Shown here piece by piece: positions 1 to 10,971 of a stretch of DNA of 64,000 nt (its first letter is position 1; every line of letters starts with the position of its first letter). The position numbers and the translations under genes are program-made. Origin of the DNA: Corynespora cassiicola (Eukaryota > Ascomycota > Dothideomycetes > Pleosporales > Corynesporascaceae); NCBI GenBank assembly GCA_022059125.1, contig JAEUWY010000005.1, positions 744,001 to 808,000 of the forward strand, given 5' to 3'. The notes under the pieces were generated by a model, which saw only the letters and a list, made by a program, of their open reading frames with translations, was not told the origin of the DNA and ran no database searches.

Positions 1-430
1 GAAATGAGCTGTAAGGCTCGGTGTTGGGCGTCAATAGCAACCCCTGTATGACGGGTGCATCGAGAAAACTCGCTCCGACATGTAGGATGGTGAGTCAGAG
101 GCATTGTATCAGGCGTTCAGTTGCCTCCATGCACCTCAGACTCACGATAGAATGAGTCGCAATGCAAAACATAGTCATACTGCACTTGAAATCGTGCGAG
201 AGGCTGCGAATCAGAGCGGCCAAATTCCAATGAACCATCCGGAGCCTGTCGGTGATTTGAACTTCACGTGACGAGTATTACCCCACCTGCCTCGCTAGGC
301 GCTAGCGCCCTGCCCGCCACCTAGACAACAACAAAATTTCACACGCCATTTACTCGTTCCTGCACTTATAAACCCTTAACTTCCTTCGTCCACCCCTCTC
401 CTGTAGCAGACTTACAGACAATCTTCAATC
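1..430 (+). promoter_or_regulatory. Upstream region of the eEF1B-beta gene
   Basis: No gene is visible in this stretch, which leads into the translation-factor gene starting at 431. Possible control elements are a CACGTG E-box-type hexamer at 265-270, a perfect 12-nt palindrome GGCGCTAGCGCC at 298-309, and a TATA-like CTTATAAA at about 365-372, some 60 bp before the ATG. A pyrimidine-rich stretch follows the TATA-like site, which is common upstream of highly expressed fungal genes. The motifs are seen directly; their function is inferred. Confidence 0.45.
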
Positions 431-1120
431 ATGGGTTTCACCGATCTCGTTTCCGACGCCGGACTCACCCTCCTCAACAACTGGGTCAAGACCCGCAGCT
501 ACATCGTTGGCTACTCCCCCTCCCAGGCCGACGTCAAGGTCTTCCAGCAGATCAAGACCATCCCCGCCCCCGAGAAGTTCCCCTACGCCTGGCGCTGGTA
601 CAACCACCTCCTCACCTTCGAGTCCGAGTTCGACTCCCTCCCTGGTGACGCCTCCAAGGAGTTCACTGCCTACGGCCCTGACGCCTCCGAGCTCACCATC
701 AACCCCGCCAAGGCCCCTGCCGCTGAGGAGGATGACGACGACGTCGACCTCTTCGGCAGTGACGACGAGGAGGAGGACGCTGAGGCCGAGAGGATAAAGG
801 CCGAGCGCCTGGCCGAGTACAACAAGAAGAAGGCCGGCAAGGTCAAGCCCGCTGCCAAGTCCATCGTCACCCTCGACGTTAAGCCTTGGGATGACGAGAC
901 CGACATGGACCAGCTCAAGGCCAACGTCCTCGCCATTGAGAAGGACGGTCTTGTCTGGGGTGCCTCCAAGTTGGTCGCTGTCGGCTTCGGTATCAAGAAG
1001 CTTCAGATCAACTTGGTCGTTGAGGATGAGAAGGTCTCCCTGGACGAGCTCCAGCAGCAGATCGAGGAAGATGAGGACCACGTTCAGTCCACCGACGTTG
1101 TCGCTATGCAAAAGTTGTAG
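431..1120 (+). CDS. EFB1: Translation elongation factor 1-beta (eEF1B-beta/EF-1beta)
   Basis: Intronless 229-aa protein. It is the nucleotide exchange factor that recharges eEF1A with GTP during cytosolic translation elongation. The N-terminus (about residues 1-80) is a short GST-C-like segment. Residues about 95-125 are a very acidic linker ([18 protein letters not shown]). The C-terminal catalytic exchange domain (about 140-229) carries [16 protein letters not shown] and ends in the family's usual AMQKL. Third codon positions are almost all C or G, as expected for a highly expressed fungal gene. This bias also creates a long mirror ORF on the opposite strand. The start is the first ATG, after a TATA-like element and a pyrimidine-rich leader. 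Confidence 0.97.
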   Translation: MGFTDLVSDAGLTLLNNWVKTRSYIVGYSPSQADVKVFQQIKTIPAPEKFPYAWRWYNHLLTFESEFDSLPGDASKEFTAYGPDASELTINPAKAPAAEEDDDDVDLFGSDDEEEDAEAERIKAERLAEYNKKKAGKVKPAAKSIVTLDVKPWDDETDMDQLKANVLAIEKDGLVWGASKLVAVGFGIKKLQINLVVEDEKVSLDELQQQIEEDEDHVQSTDVVAMQKL

Positions 1121-1642
1121 ACGGGGTTCACACGGCATGAGTCATGAGGCGGATATTACGATTACGGCAGGGTTGACGACTCCCTTTTTGCGAGCATGTG
1201 CTTGATCTAGTTACATGAGATATCCTAGGGATTTAACCCAACGATAGCTAGACATACACAATATATTCCCGATCGCAAACACGATGCCCATCATTTCTTG
1301 AAGAATGCAGCTTGAAGTGCGCTCGCTACGGACTTGAGCTTGCGCAAACTCGAACTTCAGCGCCTATAAGTGATTCTCTCGTTCCAACACAAATTGCTCA
1401 GCAATTTGCCTTCACACCGCCTCCACTTTCCGTTTGCTCTCTTCTTTCGCTCGCCCCTTCCTCATATTACAGTCGTCGCTGGCTTGTGAGCTGGTGCCTT
1501 CCTTGAACACAGATCGCATTCTTTCTCACCGCCGTACAGCAGCTCCTCACCACCCCGCTACCACAACCGCACTGGAAACCTATTTCAGATTTCTGTTCTA
1601 CACAACCCTCGATTTTCCTCTCCCACTCTCCATACTCTCATC
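1121..1642. other. Intergenic interval, no gene seen
   Basis: 3' flank of eEF1B-beta and 5' flank of the next plus-strand gene. The last 250 bp are pyrimidine-rich and end in CTCTCATC just before the ATG at 1643, which suggests a promoter and leader. No conserved coding signal was found here. Confidence 0.6.
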
Positions 1643-3644
1643 ATGGACAGGAGCAAGAAGAAGCCACCGAATCGATCCATTGAAGTGAGCCACGAGTACC
1701 GTCGCCCGCTGACCCAAATAGAGTCGGAGCGACTCATCGGTCAATGGAAGGAGAGAATTGGCTGTCAAGTCAAAATTGTGACTGCAGGGAAATCCCACAA
1801 TGCGATCAGGTTCGAAATATTCGGGGGATCCGCATCCGATTTGGACAAGGTTTCTCAGGAGATCAACGATTGGATACACAAATCCAACACCAGGGCATTT
1901 GCCTCACAACGTTGGGCAAAGCTTTCAGCATTTGACTTCAACAACTGGTGGTATGAGCAGCTCGCGGAATGGAAGACAGCAGAAAAGCAACGCTTCAAAG
2001 GACCGCTGCCCCAGGGCGATGAAGGACCCCATCATAAGGTAACAGTACCCTGGTCCGAAAAACTTGCGAACTGCACTCCACCAATCACCCCTCGAGACGT
2101 ATTCGGTAACAAACTCGAACTCTTGGATCCAATAAGGCTTTCTGATGAGGTCTACATAGTTCTATCCCGGTCCCGAGATGGCGGATGGCCAGTCGAAATT
2201 ATGGGGTATGATATGACCCGTGTCGAAATGGCAAAGCAGCATTATGACAACATGGTCGAGAAAGCCGCCAATAAACATAACAACCTGATGGTTCCCTCCA
2301 ACACGGTCCTGGATAGTAGAGAGGGTGATATCGTAGTCCTTCACGAGGCTGGCGAATGGTGGCCTGACAAGAACCGCTTTACCCCCCGCCTGGAAACGCT
2401 GTTGATGAATGATCCTGGAAGTTTCCGTCAAGATCCGGTCCATTTCACACAGTTTGACAACCTGCACCAAGTAATTCGAAAGGCTCTCGATATGATTCGA
2501 TATGAGAAGTCAACATATGATTTCTCTGTCCGTTTTGGGTGTATCACGCTCAGCGAGGGGCGGGATCTGAAGCCTCTCGGAGCCGAAAACCCCGGCATAA
2601 CATGGAGTACTCAAAATTTTATAGCTGCGCTAGACAAGGGCAAGATCAATTGTGAAGTCAAGAAATGGGTCTCAAAGGAAGGAGAGGAGGATGGCCTTCT
2701 AGCTCGACTGATGTCAGCTCGTCATTTACTGCAGCCTATGACATACAAACAACCCTCCTTAAGAGAGATACGGCCGACTTTTCGGGGCACTTGGGTATTC
2801 ATTGATCCCAACAAGGACCGGCTCCAGCCTTTTTCCCCTAGTTCCCATTGCGTTGTTGTCCAGATTGACTGGACTGAAGACGAAGAAGGCAACTATGAGA
2901 AGATGCCGACCCGATTCTTCAGCTTGGAGCAGGGAAAGAGGATACAAAAGGAAAACATGGATGTAAACCTTCTCGAGCTGGGAGTGTAAGCATTTTCAAC
3001 GTGTCCAATTTTGATACATTCGCTGCTGACACTTGTCTAGGTCAAAAGCCTGGCACTTTGGGCTTGAGTCAATGAAGCCCCTCCGGAGCAAACTAGTACC
3101 TCCGGCACTAGTATCGTTCGCCAACCAAGTGAAGATGATACCAGGTTATGATACATCATCCCACAAAGAAGACTTTGCTCAATGGCCTTCCTACCCGTCG
3201 TTGCGCATGCAGATTAATCGGTTGGACAAGATATATACCTTCAGAATCAGGAAAACATCCTACAATGTGGAGGCCATTGCAATGAGATACCCGACCTCGT
3301 CAGTCACTTGTTGGGGACTCGTAGTACGTCACGACGAGTGGACTAGTCATTTAGCGGAACTGGAGAGTTTACCTCCCGGGGGTGGGGCTTCATGGAAGGC
3401 CACGATGAGTCTCTTTTTCCCGGAGGACGGCCAGAATTCAATCTCTTCCAACACAGACGATACCGAAGCCGTAAATCTCGAAACTCAAGCAGCACCTTGG
3501 GGCGGTCTTCAACTCTTTGTCAACAAACTCATGCAGCTCTCCGAGGTTATTAATTTCCCGGAAATGCTGCCTGAAGCGTCGCCTCCCCCTTCTCCCAAGC
3601 GAATTGCTGCCAGGTCTCCATGGGCAGACGATATCGTCATCTAG
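1643..3644 (+). CDS. Conserved fungal protein of unknown function, two exons
   Basis: CDS join(1643..2985, 3041..3644), 648 aa. The 55-nt intron (2986-3040) has donor GTAAGC, branch CTGAC and acceptor TAG, and the frame continues as ...LLELGVSKAWHFGL. The N-terminal 100 residues (ESERLIGQWKERIGC, then RFEIFGGSASDLDKV) look like a KH-like or alpha/beta RNA-binding fold, as in a large uncharacterised fungal family; this is a tentative impression. The middle contains Trp-rich segments such as FDFNNWWYEQLAEWK and long stretches of mixed alpha/beta character. The C-terminus is proline-rich (EASPPPSPKRIAARSPW) and may be a short regulatory tail. No catalytic motif, signal peptide or membrane segment is visible. 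I do not assign a function. Confidence 0.85.
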
Positions 3645-4176
3645 GACAGTTACACTCTATCTCCTGGCCATATCTAATAGACCACACCGAGGTCGGGATA
3701 TGATTGCTGAGGGAAGCTGTGGTAGGGTATTCTTGCCGGAAAAGCAGGCGTTCGGCGTTTAGCATTTGGGAATGGGCGGCTTGTCGCTGTGATAACTTCA
3801 GCTGCGGATGACAGGCCACAGGCACGGGCATAGATCTTTGATCGGGCCATGAACATTAAACCGATATCAACTGCTTTGATTTCAGGCCACTAGTGATGCA
3901 ACTGCAAGTGCATGAAATGTTTGACGCATGTGCGCGCCAATGTTGCATTGGAATGCTCATGCCTTTTTATTTTTCTCCTCTATTGCCCGACCACTCGTTC
4001 CGCCCCGCGGGTCAATGGTGATGGCCATGGTACATTTTTTTTTAGGCGTCGAGGCGATACACCATGGCCTCAGCACCGATGTTTTCCTCATTCAAGGTGC
4101 CCCATGGCATCCTCGATCCTGGCCTTCAACCTCCGGCGCCCTTTGCATTCCCTAAGCCTGTCTGCCCGCTGGCCCC
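3645..4176. other. Intergenic interval between convergent genes
   Basis: Shared 3' flank of the plus-strand unknown gene and the minus-strand prefoldin gene. It contains a short T-run at about 4032-4042 and no coding stretch I can support. Confidence 0.55.
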
Positions 4177-4737
4177 TCAACTCTCCTTCCCCTCCTTAGC
4201 CGCCTGCTCCTGCGCGCTCAAAACCTTGACACGAATCACCTCCTCCACCATCCTCACATTCTGCGCCTTGCCATTGATGACCTGCTCCAAGTCCTTGAGG
4301 CTATCGTTGAGATCCTTGACCTTGCGCTCGTAAAAGTCCTTTGCGTCTGCGGTCGACTTCTCGACGAAGAAGCCCGTGCCTACGTCGACGAGGACGTGCG
4401 TGTCCGAGGTGAGGCGGCCGGGCACGTACAGCGAGGACGTCATGGGCACGAGGAGCGGCTTGGGGAGCACGGCGGCCGAGACGCCCTGCGCGAGCGACTT
4501 TATGCAGTCGCGGAACTTGGACTGCGCGGTGCGGAGCGAGGTGAAGGACGTGGTCAGGTGCTCGAGTTCGCGGTCCAGTTGTTGCTTTAGCTCCTGGAGC
4601 TGTGGGACGGGGAGGGATGTGATTTCGACTGCTGCGAGGTTAGTGCTGGGGTTCTGGCGGTTGAGGGGAGAAGGAAATAATGCGGAGAGCGTACTTTGGC
4701 CGGGCTGGGCTTGCCCTTGGCCCTGTTTTGTGGCCAT
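4177..4737 (-). CDS. PFD5: Prefoldin subunit 5
   Basis: CDS complement(join(4177..4631, 4695..4737)), 165 aa. It is an alpha-type subunit of the heterohexameric prefoldin cochaperone, which hands nascent actin and tubulin to the CCT chaperonin in the cytosol. Two long coiled-coil helices (LPVPQLQELKQQLDRELEHL near the N-terminus and FYERKVKDLNDSLKDLEQVI near the C-terminus) flank the beta-hairpin region with VPMTSSLYVPGRL and VDVGTGFFVEK, which is the prefoldin alpha signature. A 63-nt intron (4632-4694; GTACGC donor, ACTAAC branch, GCAG acceptor) has no stop and is a multiple of three, so an unspliced ORF of 186 aa also exists. Splicing gives the expected junction ...PGQTVEITSLPV. It shares a 240-bp promoter with the JmjC gene. 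Confidence 0.93.
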   Translation of the reverse strand: MATKQGQGQAQPGQSTLSALFPSPLNRQNPSTNLAAVEITSLPVPQLQELKQQLDRELEHLTTSFTSLRTAQSKFRDCIKSLAQGVSAAVLPKPLLVPMTSSLYVPGRLTSDTHVLVDVGTGFFVEKSTADAKDFYERKVKDLNDSLKDLEQVINGKAQNVRMVEEVIRVKVLSAQEQAAKEGKES

Positions 4738-4977
4738 TGTGGAGGAAGGGTGCGGTTTCAGTGCCGTGTGGTGGATTTATTGCCCGCCGCAATGTGCTGT
4801 GCTGTGCTGCGATGCGTCGCTCGCAGACCCCGCCAAATCAGGGCTTTGCGTGGGGAGCCCGGGCACGTGATAGCGCGCGCTTTTCCAGTTGCGTGAAGCA
4901 GCGTGGGAGCTCTGACCCGTCGAATTGTCGTCCGGCCGTTTGTCAGTCGATCCGTCGCACCAAAACGTCACGATACC
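4738..4977. promoter_or_regulatory. Bidirectional promoter, prefoldin 5 / JmjC gene
   Basis: Only 240 bp separate the two divergent ATGs at 4737 (minus) and 4978 (plus), so both promoters must lie here. There is a short repeat of GTGCTGTGCTGTGCTG at about 4795-4810 and no clear TATA box. Confidence 0.6.
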
Positions 4978-5944
4978 ATGTTTTCGAAGACGCCCAGAGT
5001 TTTGTTTGATAGCACGAGGGCGCGGTGGCACTCGTGCGGTTGCTCATGCGGCTCCCAGCCTGCCCGAAAGCCACAGATTCCACGATTTCCCGCCGCCCGA
5101 TCCATCTTCCCCGACGAAGAGCTCGACTTCGACCCCGAGACGCCATTGATCATACGCGGACGATTCAACGACACCCCTGCCATCGGAAAATGGTTCGAGA
5201 AGCCCCCTGCTGCTGTGGACGCAGAGAAGAAGTCTTCGACGGTCAAGCTCAACCTGCCTTACCTTAACCAACATGGCTCGACACACGCTCCCTTGGAGCT
5301 AACGCGTCGCGATGGTGCTTCGACTTCGTTCCAGCGCTTCTCGGCCCCGATCTCATTGCTCCTTGCACACATAACGGAGCAGAACCCGCAGGACGAATCG
5401 CTTCGGCTCTACCTCGCGCAATACTCTCTAGCCGACCTCCCATCCGAGCTGCAAAACGACGTTCCGACACCGAAGATCATATCAGAGCTGGGTGCTGGTG
5501 ATATATATGGCTCGAGCCTGTGGATGGGACTCCCGCCGACGCGGACGCCTCTCCATCGCGACCCGAACCCCAACCTGTTCATACAGTTGGCGGGCACCAA
5601 GAGGATACGGTTGATGCAACCAGAGCGCGGACGAGCACTGTATGAGAAGACAAAGGCTGGATCTGGGCGCGCGAATATGAGGGGCGAGGAAATGATGGCT
5701 GGAGAGGAAAGCGACAAGCTGGAGGATGCTGTCTGGAACGACAGTGGCAAAGAGGGTGGCGTGGAGGGAGTGGAGGCCCAGCTACACAGCGGAGACGGTT
5801 TATATATTCCTTTGGGATGGTGGCATGCCGTGAGAGGTCTTGGTGCAGGGCCTAATGCTTCGGTAAGTGTTCTCATCGATCTGCAGTTAATATAAGGTGA
5901 AGGCTGACGACTGTCTTGCGCAGGTGAACTGGTGGTTCAGATGA
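4978..5944 (+). CDS. JmjC-domain 2-oxoglutarate/Fe(II) oxygenase
   Basis: CDS join(4978..5862, 5924..5944), 301 aa. The 61-nt intron has GTAAGT, GCTGAC and CAG signals. The tiny last exon encodes only VNWWFR, which completes the usual JmjC C-terminal motif. Iron-binding residues are H193 and D195 (PLHRDPNPN) and H283 (GWWHAV); K208 (GTKRIRL) is placed to hold 2-oxoglutarate. An acidic, Gly-rich insert (about 228-268) separates the two halves of the cupin fold. The arrangement resembles small JmjC hydroxylases of the TYW5/JMJD5/FIH type more than histone demethylases with extra reader domains. The Cys-rich N-terminus (HSCGCSCGS, residues 18-26) is odd and could be a metal site or a weak organelle signal. 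The substrate is unknown. Confidence 0.9.
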
Positions 5945-6143
5945 AATCGCAGCGAACATAATGCCAAAGAACGTTGATCGAGACCGATGCCATAGATATG
6001 CAACTGGGACGTCGGGGAATGCGCGAGACCGCGGATGCAGCTCATCTCATCGTTCTTTCCCCACGCGACTTTGACATCCAGCAGCTTCTCTTTCCACCAC
6101 ATGATGCATAGCCTTCCGCCTCACCTCACCCACGTAAGCCGGT

Positions 6144-7332
6144 ATGGATTTTGTCCTGAGATGCAACGATCTCAAATGCCGCGTTCATCTTAACGAAAGA
6201 GCCATTGTCACTACCTGCAGTCACGTTTTTTGCACACGGTGTGCCGACAGCAGCGGACTGTCGAGATCTGCCAATGGAAACCGCCTATGTCCAGCGTGCG
6301 GCACACAGCTCATCAATCCAGATGACGTTGTCATGTCGGGCCTCAATCCATCCGAAGATTACAAAACAAGTGTGCTCAGCGGTCTTAGCCCTACCATTAT
6401 CATGGAGTGTGCCAGCCGGGGTCTGTCTTTTTACAGCTATCAGGCCTCGCAAGAGATAGTTTACCAGGAACACTTTGCAAAATCTTTGACAGAGAAATAT
6501 GGCACCCTCAACCAGCAGATGGACCAGTTGATACACGAGGCTAATTCTCAGATTCAGGCTCTGCAAGAAAAGATGCAAGGTCAGTGGGTGCTTTTGGAAA
6601 GTTGAATAGGACTTTCTCTGATCAGGCCTGTAGCAATGCACACAGAGCAGGTTGCACTCCAAGAGAAGAACAATGAGCTCCTCAACGCTTTTAGAGAACG
6701 GACCCGTGCTCACCAACAAGTCCAGAAGATGTATCAAAAGTTGAAAGCACAGATGATGGCCTACCAGATAGCTGATGCAGCCGGAGATGAAGTTGACGCT
6801 GCCATCACAGGTCGCGGAGAGCGAACCCTGGACAAACTCCCCGGAGTGCGGACAGGCACCGGAAACTTCAGTCAGCCCGGCCCCGGACGGCAATACCGTG
6901 GAAATGGAAGATATCAGGACAAAGTTGCCAGTAGGAGCTCAGGTAGCAGCGGACAGCAGAGGGGCGGTGTAGGGCTAGGCCATTTCAATCCTCAGTTGCA
7001 AGATCAGGGTTTGGGCAGCACTATGAACATTGGCAGTGAGCTCCCAAATTATGAGTTTTTATGGCCCAAGCAGTGGTCAACTGACATTTCGCATAGACGC
7101 ACTACATGCTGGGACCCCTTCCCAATCAAGGAGCCAAAAAAGCCGTTTACCCATCCTGGGTGGGGCCCGTCAGAGTGCCTACCCAAACCCTGATAATAAT
7201 GTGGATCAGCATTCACCGATGGTGAGACAGCCTTTAGGAGACGGAGCCAGCTCTCAGGACATTGGCGGCTTTAATTTAGGGAGTAAGCCGAAGAGGGCTG
7301 ATGGGATTTTAGGGCTTGGGCCCTTGGGTTGA
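6144..7332 (+). CDS. HEI10: Hei10/CCNB1IP1-like meiotic RING E3 ligase
   Basis: CDS join(6144..6579, 6634..7035, 7097..7332), 357 aa. Introns of 54 nt (GTCAGT...CTGATC...TAG) and 61 nt (GTGAGC...ACTGAC...TAG) restore one frame. Without the second intron the protein would stop at 7193. RING-type residues are C7, C12, C25, H27, C30, C33, C49 and C52. The first 30 residues (VLRCNDLKCRVHLNERAIV) match the Hei10 family closely. A coiled coil follows (about 110-185). The long C-terminal tail is Gly/Ser/Gln-rich and ends in RQPLGDGASS and a Gly-rich terminus. Hei10 proteins mark crossover sites on the synaptonemal complex and act with SUMO/ubiquitin systems in meiosis. The gene lies 199 bp downstream of the JmjC gene on the same strand; this is a tandem arrangement and not an operon. 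Confidence 0.92.
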
Positions 7333-8805
7333 TAAGCTCCAGACGCAGGCTAGCATGTCTGGAGATTTAAAGGAGCAAACACGATATTCCGCTACCCGAA
7401 AAACGTTGCCCTGTGGAACGCCCTATCCGGATATTGGATTCCGAACATCAGACTTCCGACATGTAACCATGGAGCCGGTTAACCTAACAAAGACTGGAAT
7501 ATTTGCGCTATTATTGTCATGACGGCTATTATTGCCATGAAGCTTAAATCAACTTCCTGCATTGGTCAAAAGATATTTTTCGGGCGTTAAAGCCGGAGTC
7601 AGTACGACATAGAGTGGACAATCCCTCGAGGGACATGTGGTGGGTTGAGTCAGAAAATGGCGCAAATGAGGTTTCAATCGCACCCAAGACTTGTCGTGTC
7701 CTATAAGCTCGGGTCCTCAGGAGCCTTATGGTTACGTCACGCAAACTCAAATGCTGCCCATTTTGACCTTGTTTTCAGCTGCAGTGTAAGTGTAGTAGGG
7801 CAACGTTGGGCTGCCAAAAACTAAAATAGCATTCTAGATCCTTTAGAATGAAAAACCAATAAATCGTGATTTACCTCGTGTACGATACTATAAAGCTGCA
7901 TTCTCGTGCGGCTAAACTGTGCGCCCTGAGATTGCTGAATCCGGATGATTGCTTTTCTTTTTGTCTGCATGGCTTGTTGGCTTGCATCTGGTCCCTCAAA
8001 GTACGTTTTGAGGGACATTTGATTTGAGATTGTTCGTCGTATCTTGCGCAGCTTGATGTATGTATTCTTTCATGGACGATCCCAACGCATGCAATGATGT
8101 GCTGGCCTTTTAGAGTGGGATGAGGGGAAGCGGCCCGCAGACACTACTTACATACATACTCGTTTGATAGCCCGATCGTGGGTCCACTAGACGATCCCAA
8201 GCGGAGATGACGAGGAAAGTGTAACTCGCAGAACCGCGGGAGAGCTCGTCCTTCATGTGAGCTGAGACACGGTGTTCCTATATGAGGCAGACATCTTGCC
8301 TGCCAGGCACACTGAAGAGTGGAGTACTGTGGGGGCTGCGACTTCACCAGAAGGCTGATCTAGCTGGCAGCTGATGATCGAGTTCTGGAATCAAGGGTGA
8401 GAGGGCTTGGGATGATGACGGGCTGTGAAGAAAGGAAGTAGTTAACCGACCCTAGGAGATTATGCGCACCAGGAGCGAGGGCTCGGTTTTATATGATCAA
8501 GCAGTAACATCGTTTTACCAGTATAGCTGAACCATAGGCTACAGTGTTCCGTGCCAAGGTGGGATCGCTTATGGACAAAGCGTCTGGCAAGGGTTGATTC
8601 GCTGGTATCGATAAGTAAAGGCAGCCTTGTCTACCTCTTCAGCTTCTATTGACATCGCGCCTAACATACGATAGTAGATATGCCCCTATCATATTCGAGA
8701 TACACTAGCATACTATTTGAGGCGATGTTAATGCCTGTCAAGCCTTCGGCGTCGTAACACATTCGTACGCCATCACATGCTTAGATGGTTACCTGGGTAT
8801 GATCG

Positions 8806-9045
8806 TCAGTCTGCGCCTCGCGCTTCGTACGCGACAGACAGCTCTGCGAAGTCGACTGGCGAAGGGTTGACGGAGACACCGAAGCACTGAGAATTTTCTA
8901 GATAAAACTGTCGTGTTTCGGTGGAGGCGACATCATGTAATCTTGGTGTAAACATTATGTTGAGTGGCGATAGTTCATGGCGACCTCCGAGGGCACATTG
9001 GTGGTGGCGAATGAGCTCCAGCGCCAACTGCCATCTCTCATGATT
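8806..9045 (-). pseudogene. Coding-like patch, possible gene relic
   Basis: The minus strand is open for about 80 codons with natural-looking composition: ERWQLALELIRHHQ, then FYLENSQCFGVSVNPSPVDF, ending ELSVAYEARGAD and a stop at 8806. No strong ATG context or upstream exon was found, and I do not recognise the family. It could be the last exon of a decayed gene or chance. It lies alone in the gene-poor interval before the C2H2 cluster. Confidence 0.25.
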
Positions 9046-9167
9046 TTTTCTTCTTACAAATCATTTATTATATTGCGATTCGTTTAATGGAGACGTTTTG
9101 GAGAAATAAGGAAAATGTGGTTATTGGAAGGTTAACTCCGTATCCATTCCACACCCACGGCCATTGC

Positions 9168-9209
9168 GAGAGGCAAAAGATGAGAGGCAAAAGATGAGAG
9201 GCAAAAGAT
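9168..9209. repeat. Minisatellite, 14-bp unit x3
   Basis: Three perfect tandem copies of GAGAGGCAAAAGAT (9168-9181, 9182-9195, 9196-9209). It is noncoding and no function is apparent. Confidence 0.95.
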
Positions 9210-9917
9210 ATGAGGTGACAGACACGAGGTAACACAAGGGCTTCATTTGTAAGATGATCATGTTTCAAGGAAAAGCTCTTTCGATTCAAGGAAAAACAGC
9301 TGCAGGTCGTTTTCTAAAAGCGGTGTGAGTCCCAAGCGCAGACATCCTAGCCCTACTACTTTGAATGAGGACTGAGTCTAGACATAAAGGGTAATACTCA
9401 TCGATAGCCACTCGTTGTCATGTGCGAAATATATCTTGCCACGAACTCGAACGTCTTGGGGGTTCTGGCAACTTGAGTGGATATTTGCATACTGCTGTGT
9501 CATAGGAAGCCTTGATGGATGTGAGGCAACATAGGGCTATGTGCTGCATCAAATTCAAGGATGTGGTAACTTGCGAAGATGAGTCACAGTACATAATCCA
9601 CTCTCAACTATCCTTCTCACGAGACCCAAGGCAAGAGACGTACAAAAGAATTTGAAATAACGACGTTAAATAACTGATAATAACTAAAAGGATGGGTGGT
9701 CATGCACAGTCCAGCCCCGTTACGGACTCCCAGAGCATGATGAAACACCGGGTCCTGATACAACCTCGGCGGAAATTGTCACAAGTCCTTCAGCTGACCG
9801 GAATGCCATGCCAACTACTTGTACACTCGATGCCGCTAGGCTTCCAAGCTTGATATGTGTTGGTCGATGTCTAATGATAGGCATGTCTTCTTGGCAGAGC
9901 GGGAGCGCAAGGCGTAG

Positions 9918-9937
9918 CCCCCCCCCCCCCCCCCCCC
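9918..9937. repeat. Poly-C homopolymer run
   Basis: Twenty consecutive C residues followed by a C-rich tail to about 9950. The exact length may be subject to sequencing error. Confidence 0.9.
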
Positions 9938-10971
9938 TCCCCAGCCCCCTGGCATAGAGAAAAAAGCCAGATAAAAGGCCTTGCCCCAGAAAAAGACATG
10001 CCAACGCATGACTTTGAGAATGAGGCTTGATCTTTGCCTAGAGGCATCGTGGCATGTAGTAGGTGGTCGACAGGCTCTCCGGTTTAGTAGTGTCTGTGCT
10101 TATCCGTCGCGGCTGTCCGTCCGCTTCAGAGACTCGCCGCTAACCTCCCATGGCAGGACATCGTACATCCACACGCAGACCATATATCCTACAGCAACAC
10201 GTACTTGGACCCAGGCGTCGAAAGGGTATCATCAAGCTTTATCATCGCTGAAGGGGTAAGCGGCAGCGCGCAGGCAGCGACCAGTCCAGGCAGGCAGTCA
10301 GCATCCGAAGCCCCGGCCTCATCTTCCAGTTGCCTAGCATGCTCTTGAGCCTCGTCCATCCCCCAGCCTTCGACTCTTTCTCTCATCAAGTATACAACAT
10401 GTCTGCAGTACACATCGAGCCATTCCAGAAGCCCGCGTCGGCCTTTCTCAACGTATACCCAATCCAACGCCTACAACCAAACAACCAAAGCAAATCGAAC
10501 CGATGAGGCTACTGAGACCACCTCTCTTCAACACACAAAGAGAAGAAGATATTTGTTTAATATTTGAAAGAGTAGGAGACAAGACAAGAAATGGCATAAT
10601 GTTCATGGACCGGAGCACAAGGGAATTGCGGCCGCTGGGTGACCTGCTGGCGTAAGGGCTGCATCGTGTACCATGTACCGGTAGCACGGTCATATCTGTC
10701 AGCAACCGATAGCGGAGATGATGCGGTGCCGTCACCGCCGGAACTCTGTGACGCTGATACACAGCAATAACGGAAAAGAGATGAAAGAGGACGCGTCGAG
10801 ACAAATAAGAACCCACGAACATCACGTGAGAACCAAGATAAACAACGCGGAACTCCAGGTCCTTCTCTTTTTTCGACCGGAACTAGGGACTCCTCGCAGG
10901 GGTATAGACAGCAAAGGTGACACTTTTCTGGAGCGACGCGGGCCCATGTCACTTGTAAGAATCGACAAGGC

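Larger units (their letters stand above)
7333..10971. other. Gene-poor interval with possible gene relics
   Basis: A 3.6-kb stretch without an intact gene that I can support. The base composition is more mixed than in neighbouring genes. It contains a three-copy 14-bp minisatellite (9168-9209), a run of 20 C (9918-9937) and three short coding-like patches at about 8806-9045 (minus), 9695-9905 (plus) and 10557-10800 (minus). The patches have no plausible start, are interrupted by stops, and are treated separately. No transposase, reverse transcriptase or terminal repeat was seen. Confidence 0.5.

Noticed and set aside
425..1138. 237-codon ORF on the minus strand opposite eEF1B-beta
   Set aside because: It mirrors the real gene. 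Extreme C/G third-position bias keeps the opposite frame open, and its Leu/Val/Gly-rich sequence has no family features.
4903..4977. Upstream extension of the JmjC frame from a GTG
   Set aside because: ATG 4978 is the first ATG. A non-ATG start in the middle of a 240-bp shared promoter is unlikely.
9720..10004. Minus-strand ORF with poly-Gly
   Set aside because: The poly-Gly comes only from the poly-C run at 9918-9937.
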